Positions 1-8,497 of a DNA stretch of 64,000 nucleotides are shown here, piece by piece (position 1 is the stretch's first letter; each line of letters opens with the position of its first letter). Location of the stretch: contig NZ_CP084622.1 in assembly GCF_020422885.1 (NCBI RefSeq), forward strand, positions 4,235,001-4,299,000, in the 5' to 3' direction. Source of the DNA: Mesobacillus sp. S13 (GTDB lineage Bacteria > Bacillota > Bacilli > Bacillales > Cytobacillaceae). The notes under the pieces are model-generated. The model was not told the origin of the DNA. It worked only from the letters and a program-made list of their open reading frames with translations, and ran no database searches. The position numbers were made by a program, and so were the translations under genes.

Positions 1-286
1 TTTCAGCATTCTTTGCTGCGATTTTCTCTTCGGCATCATTAACGGCAAAATCAAGCTTCTTGATTTGGTCATTCAGTGCCTGCTGCTCGTTCTGCAGCTC
101 GCCGATTTGAGACTTTTTCTCATTTATTTCAGCATTAATTCCAGAACGTTGATTTTTCAGTTCATTTTTCTGTTTTTGCATTTCCGAAATGCTTGCTGCT
201 GTTGCTTGGTTTATTGATAATGGGCTAAGCAAAGAACCCAGGCTTAAAGTACTGACTACTGCTAGTGAGAGTATCTGCTTTTTCAC
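1..286 (-). CDS. CwlO/PcsB-like coiled-coil peptidoglycan hydrolase, N-terminal part only
   Basis: Only the first ~95 residues lie in the window; the gene runs off the left edge. GTG start at 286 with AGAGGGG about 10 nt upstream. The start encodes a Sec signal peptide (VKKQILSLAVVS..., ending near ATAA), followed by a Glu/Lys/Gln-rich coiled coil. This is the layout of CwlO (Bacillus) and PcsB (streptococci), where the coiled coil holds a catalytic domain inactive until FtsEX acts on it. It lies directly downstream of ftsE-ftsX on the same strand, which supports an FtsEX-controlled D,L-endopeptidase or CHAP hydrolase. The catalytic domain is not visible, so the enzyme class is inferred. Confidence 0.75.
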   Translation of the reverse strand, partial: MKKQILSLAVVSTLSLGSLLSPLSINQATAASISEMQKQKNELKNQRSGINAEINEKKSQIGELQNEQQALNDQIKKLDFAVNDAEEKIAAKNAE

Positions 287-386
287 TAGATCTGTTCCCC
301 TCTCTTACTCATGATAGTTTCGTAACTTTGTCTTTCTATCTATCGTCTATTGGCTATGTAGTGTTAAGGAAGAACTGCAATCTTCC

Positions 387-1280
387 TTACACTTTCAAGA
401 ATTTACGGACGGACATGAGACTTCCCCAGATTCCAATTGCTGCTCCCATTATGATCAGGATTGCTGATAACTGGTAAACAAACGGATTAAATTCAAGAAG
501 TTTGATAAAATGGTCTTTCAACTTATCGTTAATAAAGTCGTAAGCATAATAATAGGCTGCGGAAACTACTCCGATCGGCACCACTGCCCCAAGGATTCCA
601 AGCCAGAGGCCTTCAAGGAAAAATGGCCATCTGATGAAACCGTTCGTAGCACCTACAAGTCTCATAATCTCAATTTCCCGTCTGCGTGCCATGATCGTGA
701 TTTTTATTGTATTAGAGATTAAGAACATGGCGGTGAAAAGCAATCCGACAATCAAGACGAGCCCGACATTACGGCTTACTTTTATAAAACTGAATAATTT
801 TTCAACCTTGCCTTGTCCATACTTTACAGAAGTGACAAAATTAAATTTCTCAATTTGCTTGGCAACTCTCATTGTGTCAGTAGGATTTTTCGTCTTTACG
901 ACGAACACATCGTTCAAAGGATTGTCTTGCTCAAACAATTGAAAGGCTTCCCCTTCATCTCCCAGGCTTTCTATCAAGTTCTTAAGCTCCTGTTCCTTGG
1001 AAGAATAGGTCACACTTTTGATCCTGGAAACCTGGTTTATTTGCTGCTCCAATACCTCTTTATCTTTGTCGTTCGCAGCTACATCCACATGGACTCGGAT
1101 TTCTACATCCTCCTCGATTGTGGTTGCAACTTTATTTAAATTCATCATAATGACGAAAAAGACACCGACCAAAAGCAAGGTAACTGTAACGGCGCTTACG
1201 GATGCGAATGTCATCCAGCCGTTTCGGCCCAAGCTTTTAAAGCTCTCACGAACGTGGCGGCGGAATGTTCTAGCTTTCAT
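387..1280 (-). CDS. ftsX: Cell division ABC transporter permease FtsX
   Basis: 297-residue membrane protein that with FtsE controls peptidoglycan hydrolases. Residues ~18-45 form TM1 (ASVSAVTVTLLLVGVFF); an extracellular loop of ~130 residues follows, then three C-terminal TM segments, the FtsX fold. The motif RREIEIMRLVGATNGFIR is the cytoplasmic coupling helix typical of the family. I start at ATG 1280 because AAAGGTGA lies 8 nt upstream; a GTG four codons earlier overlaps that site. The start overlaps the ftsE stop by 11 bp, so translation is probably coupled. The CwlO-like gene follows. Confidence 0.95.
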   Translation of the reverse strand: MKARTFRRHVRESFKSLGRNGWMTFASVSAVTVTLLLVGVFFVIMMNLNKVATTIEEDVEIRVHVDVAANDKDKEVLEQQINQVSRIKSVTYSSKEQELKNLIESLGDEGEAFQLFEQDNPLNDVFVVKTKNPTDTMRVAKQIEKFNFVTSVKYGQGKVEKLFSFIKVSRNVGLVLIVGLLFTAMFLISNTIKITIMARRREIEIMRLVGATNGFIRWPFFLEGLWLGILGAVVPIGVVSAAYYYAYDFINDKLKDHFIKLLEFNPFVYQLSAILIIMGAAIGIWGSLMSVRKFLKV

Positions 1281-1956
1281 ATCCGTATTCACCTTTCATT
1301 TCGTCACGGGCAATTCTGCCGTTCTCGATCGCGATGACGCGATGCTTGATTGTGTTGACGATTTCTTTGTTATGGGTGGCCATGACGATTGTGGTTCCCC
1401 TCATATTGATTTCTTCAAATATGTTCATGATTTCCCATGAAGTATCCGGATCAAGGTTACCAGTTGGCTCATCAGCAATCACCACTTTTGGTGCGTTCAC
1501 GATTGAACGAGCGATGGCAACACGTTGCTGCTCCCCGCCTGACAGCTCAGTAGGAAGTGCTCTTGCTTTGTGTTTCAGCCCTACCAGTTCCAGGGTTTCC
1601 ATGACTCGCTTTTTGATATATTGAGGCGATTCCTCGATAACTTCCATTGCAAAAGCAACATTTTCATAGACTGAAAGAGTGTTCAGCAATTTGAAGTCCT
1701 GGAACACTACGCCAATATTTCGACGCAGCAATGGTACTTTGCTGTCCTTTAGCTTTGCCAGATTAACACCATTTATAATGATTGAACCTTGAGAAGGTTT
1801 TACTTCACGGTACATCATTTTGATAAAAGTAGATTTTCCAGCGCCGCTAGGCCCTACTACGTATAAAAATTCACCTGCATCTATATGAACATTAATCCCA
1901 TTAGCAGCTACGATGCCATTGGAATAGGTCTTATACACATCTTGCATATCTATCAT
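1270..1956 (-). CDS. ftsE: Cell division ATP-binding protein FtsE
   Basis: 228-residue ABC ATPase. Walker A GPSGAGKST is near residue 37, signature LSGGEQQRVAIARS near residue 139 and Walker B VVIADEPTGNLDP just after. Full length for FtsE. It forms the cytoplasmic engine of FtsEX, which controls the coiled-coil hydrolase encoded downstream. RBS AAGGTGA precedes ATG 1956. First gene of an apparent ftsE-ftsX-hydrolase operon. Confidence 0.97.
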   Translation of the reverse strand: MIDMQDVYKTYSNGIVAANGINVHIDAGEFLYVVGPSGAGKSTFIKMMYREVKPSQGSIIINGVNLAKLKDSKVPLLRRNIGVVFQDFKLLNTLSVYENVAFAMEVIEESPQYIKKRVMETLELVGLKHKARALPTELSGGEQQRVAIARSIVNAPKVVIADEPTGNLDPDTSWEIMNIFEEINMRGTTIVMATHNKEIVNTIKHRVIAIENGRIARDEMKGEYGYES

Positions 1957-2361
1957 TTTTGTATCACCTTAGATAGTTTGTCTTAAAACACATGGCTAAA
2001 CTTCGACAATTTGTAACAAACCTATTATAGCATCTCAATCTATCAAAAAAACCCTTTTATATATTACAGTTTCTTTTCAAATGCAAATTTTTATTCCACT
2101 AATTTCCTTAAGAGGGTATTCTATCAAGATATTCGAATGTGTGATAACATTCCAAGCTAGCTATTTACCAAGGAAAATCCTGATATTATCTTGTTTTTCA
2201 TTTAGTAGAATTTTTAGTTTTATTACTGTGGTGTAACAAGAGTTTGACATAACTTGTATGTACAAATTGTGAAGCTTGCTGAATTGCTAAATAATTTGGC
2301 GATTTTACAGAAATGCATAAAGACAGCAATTCTACTGAAGTTATATTGGAAAAAAAGGGAC
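1957..2361. other. Intergenic region upstream of ftsE
   Basis: About 400 bp, AT-rich, without a credible gene. It must hold the ftsE promoter, but I cannot place one with confidence. Confidence 0.5.
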
Positions 2362-2390
2362 AAAAAAACGCCCTGAGATTCAGGGCGTTT
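2362..2390 (-). terminator. Terminator of cccB
   Basis: On the minus strand, ACGCCCTGA and TCAGGGCGT form a perfect stem followed by a run of seven T, 12 nt past the cccB stop. Confidence 0.9.
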
Positions 2391-2401
2391 CCTTATAAGT
2401 A

Positions 2402-2716
2402 TTATTTTTTGTTTGCCAGCCATTCAGCTACTGCTGATGCATCGTCGCCTTCAAGCAGTTTCGGAGGCATTGAACCCTGGCCGTTCGCAATTACACTTTC
2501 AATTTCATCTTGAGATAAACGAGAACCCACATCACTTAATTTCGGTCCTACGCCGCCTTCAAGATTGCCGCCATGGCAACTTGAACATTTCTGGTTAAAA
2601 AGCTTTTCCGGATCCGCACCAGCTGTGTCTCCGCCGCCAGCTTCATCGCCGCCGCCACCGCAAGCTGCCAGTGCCAAGGAGGTTCCCATTAATAGAGCTA
2701 ATAATTTCTTCTTCAA
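2402..2716 (-). CDS. cccB: Cytochrome c551 lipoprotein (CccB-like)
   Basis: 104-residue exported mono-haem cytochrome c. A lipoprotein signal ends in the lipobox LAAC (Cys19), so the mature protein is lipid-anchored outside the membrane. A Gly/Asp-rich linker follows, then the haem site CSSCH (~residues 43-47) and a distal methionine in GSMPPKL as likely sixth ligand. It would carry electrons late in the respiratory chain, as CccB does in B. subtilis, where it also lies close to ftsEX. Own terminator; monocistronic. Confidence 0.93.
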   Translation of the reverse strand: MKKKLLALLMGTSLALAACGGGGDEAGGGDTAGADPEKLFNQKCSSCHGGNLEGGVGPKLSDVGSRLSQDEIESVIANGQGSMPPKLLEGDDASAVAEWLANKK

Positions 2717-2766
2717 CTTAACTCCCCCTAAGAAAATTTTGCATACACGACTATTTTATACCAATA

Positions 2767-3630
2767 TCAAGCTCTTTTAAAACCCTCGCCCAATACCTCT
2801 GAAGCATCCATGACAATGACAAATGCAGCAGGGTCAATGGATTGGACCAATTGTTTCAATTTTGTGAACTCCGTTTGATCCACAACACACATGATAATTG
2901 GCCGTTCTTGGTCGGTATAGCCGCCGTATGCTGATAGTTTTGTCACTCCGCGGTCTATTTTATTCAAAATGGCTTCACGAACTTCATCCTGGCGGTTCGT
3001 AATGACCATTGCCATCTTTGAGCGCCCGATACCGACCTGCACAAGGTCGATGGTTTTACTAGTGACATATAGCCCAATCAAAGCGTAAAGACCGCGTTCA
3101 ATATCGAATACAATCGCTGCAGATAATACAATCAGTCCATCAATGAGCGCCACACAGGTGCCAAGTGAGAGCCCCGTATACTTATGGATGATCTGCGCAG
3201 CCAAATCGGTTCCACCAGTCGATGCATTTCCTCTGAAAACAATGCCAAGGCCCAGACCGACACCAATACCGCCGAACAACGATCCGAGCAAAGGATCAAG
3301 AGTCCATGGCTTCACATCATTAGTCAGGAAGACTATAAATGGAAGAAAAATGGTCCCTGCAAGAGTTTTATACCCATATTGACGCCCCAGTAAAACAACC
3401 CCTGCGATGAACAAAGGTATATTAAATGCCCACTGCACATATGCAGGTTCCCAGCCGAGCGTTGCATCCAAAATCGTACTGATCCCACTGACCCCGCCAG
3501 AAGCAACCCGGTTTGGCAGCAAGAACACATTGAACGAGATGGCCACAATCCCAGAACCTATCAACACATACACATATTCAATCAGCTTTTCTAAAGTTGG
3601 ATTTATCGTATGATTTCGCCGTTTTTTCAC
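2767..3630 (-). CDS. YitT-family membrane protein (YvjA-like)
   Basis: 287 residues with five or six hydrophobic segments in the N-terminal two thirds (YitT_membrane) and a C-terminal DUF2179 domain (IIMCVVDQTEFTKLKQLV) that probably binds a small ligand. GTG 3630 is chosen because AGGGGATAGGA precedes it; upstream codons encode unlikely sequence. B. subtilis yvjA occupies the same neighbourhood. Transport substrate unknown. Confidence is high for the family, low for function. Confidence 0.88.
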   Translation of the reverse strand: MKKRRNHTINPTLEKLIEYVYVLIGSGIVAISFNVFLLPNRVASGGVSGISTILDATLGWEPAYVQWAFNIPLFIAGVVLLGRQYGYKTLAGTIFLPFIVFLTNDVKPWTLDPLLGSLFGGIGVGLGLGIVFRGNASTGGTDLAAQIIHKYTGLSLGTCVALIDGLIVLSAAIVFDIERGLYALIGLYVTSKTIDLVQVGIGRSKMAMVITNRQDEVREAILNKIDRGVTKLSAYGGYTDQERPIIMCVVDQTEFTKLKQLVQSIDPAAFVIVMDASEVLGEGFKRA

Positions 3631-3913
3631 AGTCCTATCCCCTTTTTCCTTTAATGCCGTCAGTGAGTATAGCACGTGTCGAATTTCCTGTAAACGCTAG
3701 CAGTGCGCCGTGTTAAAGGGTAAAAGTTGATCTGATGTAAAAAAGGAATATTATCTCACTTATACAACTAGTTACTATAAAACCTAGCCTATATTATAGA
3801 AACAATTGATTTCGTTCATTTTGCAAGCAAAATTTTATAAAGGTTTTTTAAGTATGACAAATTATGAACAGTTTTTGACGCTTTACCAAATACCCTTACC
3901 CCTAGTCGTACTT
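3631..3913. other. Divergent intergenic region
   Basis: About 280 bp between the YitT gene and the FNR-like box. No gene seen; it should hold promoters in both directions. Confidence 0.5.
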
Positions 3914-3929
3914 TGTGATATATTTCACG
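3914..3929 (+). promoter_or_regulatory. FNR/CRP-like operator
   Basis: TGTGA-TATATT-TCACG matches the TGTGA-N6-TCACA consensus of Bacillus Fnr and other CRP-family regulators with one mismatch. It lies about 200 bp upstream of the sulfur-enzyme gene and just upstream of a short reading frame. Regulation by oxygen limitation is inferred. Confidence 0.55.
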
Positions 3930-3946
3930 TATAAGGAGGCGATCAC

Positions 3947-4087
3947 ATGATTAGTCTTTCCTGTAGAAAAGAAATATATATTTTTTTTAATATCTCGCAT
4001 GCTCACCATTACACAAAATCCGTGCCTATCATCTGGCCAGACTGGATAGTTACGGATTTTCACAAAGGAGCCTGCACTAAACACTAA
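3947..4087 (+). CDS. Possible small protein or leader peptide (46 aa)
   Basis: ATG 3947 follows TAAGGAGG at 7 nt, an excellent RBS, and 46 sense codons run to TAA at 4087, 40 bp before the CoA-disulfide reductase gene. The peptide is rich in aromatic residues and His (HAHHY) and I do not recognise it. It could be a leader peptide or a chance frame behind a strong RBS. If the FNR-like box activates from the usual -41 position, transcription would start inside this frame and it would not be made. Confidence 0.35.
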   Translation: MISLSCRKEIYIFFNISHAHHYTKSVPIIWPDWIVTDFHKGACTKH

Positions 4088-4127
4088 ATCGAAACGATAT
4101 AAATTTTTAAGAAAGAGGGTAATGAAT

Positions 4128-6713
4128 ATGGCTAAAAAAGTGGTAATCGTAGGTGGAGTTGCTGGCGGAGCTACAACAGCTGCTCGTTTAAGAAGATTGG
4201 ATGAACAAACTGAAATCGTGATGGTCGAGCGCGGTGAATACATTTCTTTTGCAAACTGCGGCCTTCCTTATTATATTGGCGGTGCAATTCAGGAACGCGA
4301 CGCATTGCTTGTGCAGACGGTTGAAGGCATGTCTAAGAAATTCAACATGGATATCCGCAACCTTAGCGAAGTCACACGCATTGACCGTGAACGCAAAGTG
4401 GTGGAGATCAAGAACCTGAAAACTGGCGAAACTTATGAGGAAAGCTATGATGTGCTTGTTTTATCACCAGGAGCAAGCCCGATCAAGCCTCCGATTCCTG
4501 GCATTAATGAAGCTGAAGCATTGTTCACGCTTCGCAACATTCCTGATACTGATAAAATCAAAGCTTATGTTGATGAGCAACAGCCTAAGAAAGCGACTGT
4601 TATCGGCGGTGGCTTCATCGGCGTCGAAATGGCCGAAAACCTTTGGGAACGCGGTGTAGAAGTGACACTGGTCGAGATGGCTGACCAGATCATGGCGCCA
4701 ATCGACTTCGAGATGGCTTCTATTTTACATCAGCATCTCCGCGAAAAAGGTGTGAACCTGGTTCTTGAAGATGGTGTTAAATCTTTTGAGAAGAACGGCA
4801 AGCTGATCAACCTGAATAGCGGCAAGCAAATCGACACTGACATGGTCATCCTTGCCATTGGTGTGGCTCCTGAAAATAAATTAGTTAAGGAAGCTGGGCT
4901 TGAGCTTGGCCTTCGCGGTGCCATCCATGTCAACGAGCGCCTGCAGACAGCTGACGAAAGCATCTACGCCATCGGCGATGCAATTGAAGTGAAAGACTAT
5001 ATCAACGAACAGGCGACCCATATTCCGCTTGCATGGCCGGCCAACCGCCAGGGACGCATCGTCGCTGACCATATCAACGGCATCGATTCCAAGTACCAGG
5101 GTACGCTTGGCACATCGATTGCGAAAGTGTTCGACATGACCGTTGCAGCAACCGGAAATAATGAAAAAACATTGAAACGCCTTGGCATCTCTTACGATGT
5201 CGTGCACGTTCACCCAAGCTCACACGCTGGCTATTATCCAGGCGCATTCCCAATTGCACTAAAGTTGATCTTTGACCGCGAAACAGGAAAAATCTTCGGT
5301 GCACAGGCTGTATCTTATGATGGTGCGGACAAGCGCATCGACGTTCTGGCAACTGCGATTAAAGGCGGCATGACAATTTTTGACCTGCCAGACCTTGAAC
5401 TGGCATATGCACCACCTTACTCTTCTGCAAAAGACCCAGTAAACATGGCTGGTTATGCAGCTAAAAATATCGCGGAAGGTCTCGTGGAAACTGTTCAATG
5501 GCATGAAATCAACGACATTTTGGCTGATGGTGGCTACCTGATCGACGTCCGTGAGCCAATCGAGCGCGATATGGGCATGATTGAGGGCTCTGTAAACATC
5601 CCGCTTGGTGAGCTTCGCGATCGTCTTGATGAATTACCGACAAAAGAAGTGTATGTCTACTGCCAGGTGGGCCTTCGCGGTTACCTAGCTTCTCGTATCC
5701 TGATTCAGGCTGGCTTTAAGGTTCGCAATCTGGACGGTGGATACAAGACTTACTCTTGTGTGTTCGAGCCAGATGCGAGTGAGAACTGCGGTACACCCAT
5801 CAGTGACAATGGCGTGGCACAGAGAAATGCTGCGATGGAAGAGATTGCTGCAGGTGCTGCCCAGTCTAGTGTGGGATTGGCAGTTGAGGCGGCTCCTGTT
5901 GCTCAGGCACCTACCGCTCCTGCTTCTGCTGCTTCTGCCGTAGAAGCTGCCCCACCGACTGTGAAGACTACGCTTGACGCTTGCGGCCTGTCTTGCCCTG
6001 GTCCGATCATGAAGGTGTATAAAACAATCGGTGACATGCAAGACGGCGAGGTGATGGAAGTCCACGCAACAGATCCTGGCTTCGCGAAAGACATCAAAGC
6101 ATGGTGTGAGAAGACAGGCAACAAGCTGATCAGCAACAAATTTAAGGATAAGAAGTTCAAAGCACAGATCATGAAAGGCAATGTGGTCGTGCCTATGAAC
6201 ACAATGGCAGCTCCAGTTGAGGCTCCAACTGCTGCTCCGGCTAAAAATGGTGCGACGATGGTCGTGTTCAGCGGTGACCTCGACAAGGCCATCGCAACCT
6301 TCATCATCGCATCCGGTGCCGCGGCGATGGGTAAAGAAGTAACTTTGTTCTTCACCTTCTGGGGACTGAACATCTTAAAGCGCAGTGACGCACCTGCCAC
6401 CGAGAAAGACATGATGGCGAAGATGTTCAGCATGATGATGCCTAAGGGCGCTAACGACCTGCCGCTATCCAAAATGAACATGGGCGGCATGGGTTCCAAG
6501 ATGATCAAGACCGTCATGTCCAATAAAAACGTCGACAGCCTTGATACCCTGATGAAAAATGCCATGGACGCCGGCGTCAAGCTAGTAGCCTGCGGCATGA
6601 GCATGGACATCATGGGCATCGCAAAAGAAGAACTCATCGAAGGAGTCGAAATCGGCGGCGTAGCAGCTTACCTCGGTGATGCAGAGGATTCTGGGTTGAA
6701 TTTGTTTATCTAA
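4128..6713 (+). CDS. CoA-disulfide/persulfide reductase fused to rhodanese, TusA and DsrE-like domains
   Basis: 861-residue fusion for reactive sulfur handling. Residues 1-440 are a FAD/NAD(P)H pyridine-nucleotide disulfide oxidoreductase: VIVGGVAGGATTA binds FAD and Cys44 in ANCGLPYY is the CoA-disulfide reductase cysteine. Residues ~460-550 are a rhodanese domain with active Cys512 (YCQVGLRG). An Ala/Pro linker precedes a TusA domain (CGLSCPGP, Cys619) and residues from ~710 form a DsrE-like domain with CGMSMDIMG. Persulfide could pass between the four sulfur sites on one chain. ATG 4128 is chosen over the ATG two codons earlier because AGAGGGT then has correct spacing. Monocistronic, with a terminator after the stop. 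Confidence 0.93.
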   Translation: MAKKVVIVGGVAGGATTAARLRRLDEQTEIVMVERGEYISFANCGLPYYIGGAIQERDALLVQTVEGMSKKFNMDIRNLSEVTRIDRERKVVEIKNLKTGETYEESYDVLVLSPGASPIKPPIPGINEAEALFTLRNIPDTDKIKAYVDEQQPKKATVIGGGFIGVEMAENLWERGVEVTLVEMADQIMAPIDFEMASILHQHLREKGVNLVLEDGVKSFEKNGKLINLNSGKQIDTDMVILAIGVAPENKLVKEAGLELGLRGAIHVNERLQTADESIYAIGDAIEVKDYINEQATHIPLAWPANRQGRIVADHINGIDSKYQGTLGTSIAKVFDMTVAATGNNEKTLKRLGISYDVVHVHPSSHAGYYPGAFPIALKLIFDRETGKIFGAQAVSYDGADKRIDVLATAIKGGMTIFDLPDLELAYAPPYSSAKDPVNMAGYAAKNIAEGLVETVQWHEINDILADGGYLIDVREPIERDMGMIEGSVNIPLGELRDRLDELPTKEVYVYCQVGLRGYLASRILIQAGFKVRNLDGGYKTYSCVFEPDASENCGTPISDNGVAQRNAAMEEIAAGAAQSSVGLAVEAAPVAQAPTAPASAASAVEAAPPTVKTTLDACGLSCPGPIMKVYKTIGDMQDGEVMEVHATDPGFAKDIKAWCEKTGNKLISNKFKDKKFKAQIMKGNVVVPMNTMAAPVEAPTAAPAKNGATMVVFSGDLDKAIATFIIASGAAAMGKEVTLFFTFWGLNILKRSDAPATEKDMMAKMFSMMMPKGANDLPLSKMNMGGMGSKMIKTVMSNKNVDSLDTLMKNAMDAGVKLVACGMSMDIMGIAKEELIEGVEIGGVAAYLGDAEDSGLNLFI

Positions 6714-6721
6714 TATGTGGG

Positions 6722-6757
6722 AGCAGCCTTCTTAGGAGGGCTGCTTTCTTGTTTTTC
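6722..6757 (+). terminator. Terminator of the CoA-disulfide reductase fusion gene
   Basis: AGCAGCC / GGCTGCT stem with a T-rich tail, 8 nt after the stop. Confidence 0.85.
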
Positions 6758-6773
6758 CTTATTTAGGAAGACG

Positions 6774-6866
6774 GTGCAATTATCTCGATTAATGGTGCAA
6801 TTAATTAGGAGGACCGTGCAATTATTTCAAAACACGGTGCAATTACCTTAAACAACGGTGCAATTA
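6774..6866. repeat. Array of five GTGCAATTA words at exact 21-bp period
   Basis: GTGCAATTA begins at 6774, 6795, 6816, 6837 and 6858. The 12-bp spacers differ in sequence but not in length. The array lies between the reductase terminator and the NERD gene. A second array of the same word follows the NERD gene. Two helical turns per unit suggests iterated protein binding on one DNA face; function unknown. Confidence 0.85.
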
Positions 6867-7282
6867 TCTCATTTTACTAACAGAATAATTTTTCCAGTAG
6901 CAAAGTTGACTCCAATAAACAGCTATTTCACTAGTAAGTTTACTTTTTGGACCTTGTTTCTACCTTCGCCCTGCACAAAAACGAATTGCGTACTGCTCTT
7001 TGTAGGTTTTCAAGAGTTTTTTAGAGGAAACATCGAGATACTAATTAAAAGTTACCTTATTTACTCCCTATCAGTTTCGTACTAGCCTACTAGTTCTTTC
7101 CCTTTACTGAATCAGTCATCTCTCCGGGTGCCTGGGGGTGTTGTAAATAGGTAATTGAGAACTTGAATTGTAGGGAAAATTTTATAAAAAAAACTAAACG
7201 AGGAAAAACATCTCACTCTTTAACAGGGTTTTTACCGATATATGTCGAATATACACTCATCAACCTAAAGGAGTGACAATTT
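6867..7282. other. Intergenic region upstream of the NERD gene
   Basis: About 400 bp with no gene or clear regulatory site seen beyond the RBS AAAGGAG near 7267. Confidence 0.5.
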
Positions 7283-8239
7283 TTGATAGTGAAACGCAGA
7301 ACGACCCCAAGGAGAATCCTCGTTAATGAAGCACTGCTGCGCAGACTTCCTCCAAACCATCCAAAGAGGCCAGATATTCTTAAAGATTTGCTGATTAAAA
7401 AAGCGGGATTCAAAGGCGAACAGGATATGGATTATTACCTCAGCCTCTTGAACGAAAACGATTTTACCATCCTCCAGGATCTCCGCATTCCACTTGGCAC
7501 TAACTACTTCCAAATTGATTTCCTTCTTTTATCAACCAAATTTGCCCTGCTGATCGAAAATAAGAATATGCCTGGAATAATAGAGTTTGATCCTGCCTTC
7601 AAACAAGTTTTCCGAACGTATAATGACAATACGGAGGTATACGACTGCCCGGTTGACCAGGTAAAAAGACAAGTCTATCAATTCAGGAACTGGCTGAAGA
7701 AAAACAATAGCAACTCTCTTCCTCTAGAATTCCTCGTCACCTACAGCAATCATGGCTCCATCCTTCAAAATCCCAGTAAAAACCAAGAGGTTTATAATCG
7801 AGTTTGCAAAGGAGGACAATTGGTCTTTAAAGTAGACGAGTTTCAAAATCGTCATCAAGGAGAAGTTCTTTCTAGCAAGGATGTAAAAAAGTTATCAAAA
7901 CTTCTGATGAAAAACCACGAGCCAGAGAAAGCTGATATTAGCAAGTATAATCTATCCCCGTCTGACATCATCCCCGGTATTCAATGTCCAACGTGCGAGC
8001 AATTTCATATGGAGAGAATCTCAAGGAAATGGTACTGTTCGAATTGTGGAACTTCTTCAACTTATGCTCATGAACAGGCTATTCTTGATTATTTTTTACT
8101 GATTGGGCCGACGATGACAAATAAGCAATTGAGAGGTTTCTTACGCCTGCCGTCACGGAGTACTTCGACAATCTTGTTGAGGAATATGAGCCTACAGCAT
8201 ACAGGTAGTACGAAAAATAGAGTATATTATCAAGCATGA
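7283..8239 (+). CDS. NERD-domain (nuclease-related) protein with zinc ribbon
   Basis: 318 residues. The NERD domain (residues ~40-160) shows the nuclease-like core GTNYFQIDFLLLS...ALLIENKN, matching the D...ExK pattern of restriction-like nucleases. A four-cysteine zinc ribbon follows (CPTC...CSNCG, ~residues 235-258) and then a helical tail. TTG start with AAAGGAG 9 nt upstream. Founding descriptions of the domain propose DNA processing, but Bacillus homologues have no settled role. It is a single-gene unit with its own terminator, absent from the equivalent B. subtilis segment as I recall it, and bracketed by two 21-bp-period arrays. Confidence 0.85.
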   Translation: MIVKRRTTPRRILVNEALLRRLPPNHPKRPDILKDLLIKKAGFKGEQDMDYYLSLLNENDFTILQDLRIPLGTNYFQIDFLLLSTKFALLIENKNMPGIIEFDPAFKQVFRTYNDNTEVYDCPVDQVKRQVYQFRNWLKKNNSNSLPLEFLVTYSNHGSILQNPSKNQEVYNRVCKGGQLVFKVDEFQNRHQGEVLSSKDVKKLSKLLMKNHEPEKADISKYNLSPSDIIPGIQCPTCEQFHMERISRKWYCSNCGTSSTYAHEQAILDYFLLIGPTMTNKQLRGFLRLPSRSTSTILLRNMSLQHTGSTKNRVYYQA

Positions 8240-8243
8240 TTAT

Positions 8244-8276
8244 AACCTCCTCTTCCCTTTGGGCGAGGAGGTTTTT
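8244..8276 (+). terminator. Terminator of the NERD gene
   Basis: AACCTCCTC and GAGGAGGTT form a perfect 9-bp stem followed by TTTTT. Confidence 0.9.
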
Positions 8277-8293
8277 CCATTATTAGGATGAAG

Positions 8294-8407
8294 GTGCAAT
8301 CCAGGCAGTTAAGCGTGCAATAATAAGGGATGAACGTGCAATTACACTAATTGACGATGCAATTAGCTTAGCTCACCGCGCAATTATGGCGTTTGACCGT
8401 GCAATTA
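8294..8407. repeat. Second array of the GTGCAATTA word, six copies at 21-bp period
   Basis: Words begin at 8294, 8315, 8336, 8357, 8378 and 8399: always 21 bp apart, with small substitutions (for example ATGCAATTA, GCGCAATTA). Spacers are unrelated to those at 6.8 kb. It sits between two convergent terminators, so it is probably untranscribed. Confidence 0.85.
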
Positions 8408-8442
8408 ACTCATAATCAAACAAACTAGCAGCCCATTAAGCA

Positions 8443-8470
8443 CAAAAATCCCCCGCCAACCCGGCGGGGG
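8443..8470 (-). terminator. Terminator of prfB
   Basis: Minus-strand CCCCCGCC / GGCGGGGG hairpin followed by ATTTTTG. Confidence 0.9.
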
Positions 8471-8497
8471 ACTCTTAAAACTCATATGGAGTTCGGT

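Noticed and set aside
4122..4130. Start of the reductase fusion at ATG 4122
   Set aside because: The RBS AGAGGGT would be only 1-2 nt away; ATG 4128 has normal spacing.
5903..6637. Long antisense open frame opposite the CoA-disulfide reductase gene
   Set aside because: Shadow of a strongly coding plus-strand frame with intact domains; no RBS or recognisable product.
6774..6866. Coding repeat (21 bp would be seven codons)
   Set aside because: A stop follows soon after the fifth word, the second array of the same word has stops within it, and the TATAGCGA array has a 20-bp period.
6774..8407. CRISPR-like array
   Set aside because: The repeated word is only 9 bp and the spacers 12 bp, no cas genes are near, and the period is far shorter than in CRISPR arrays.
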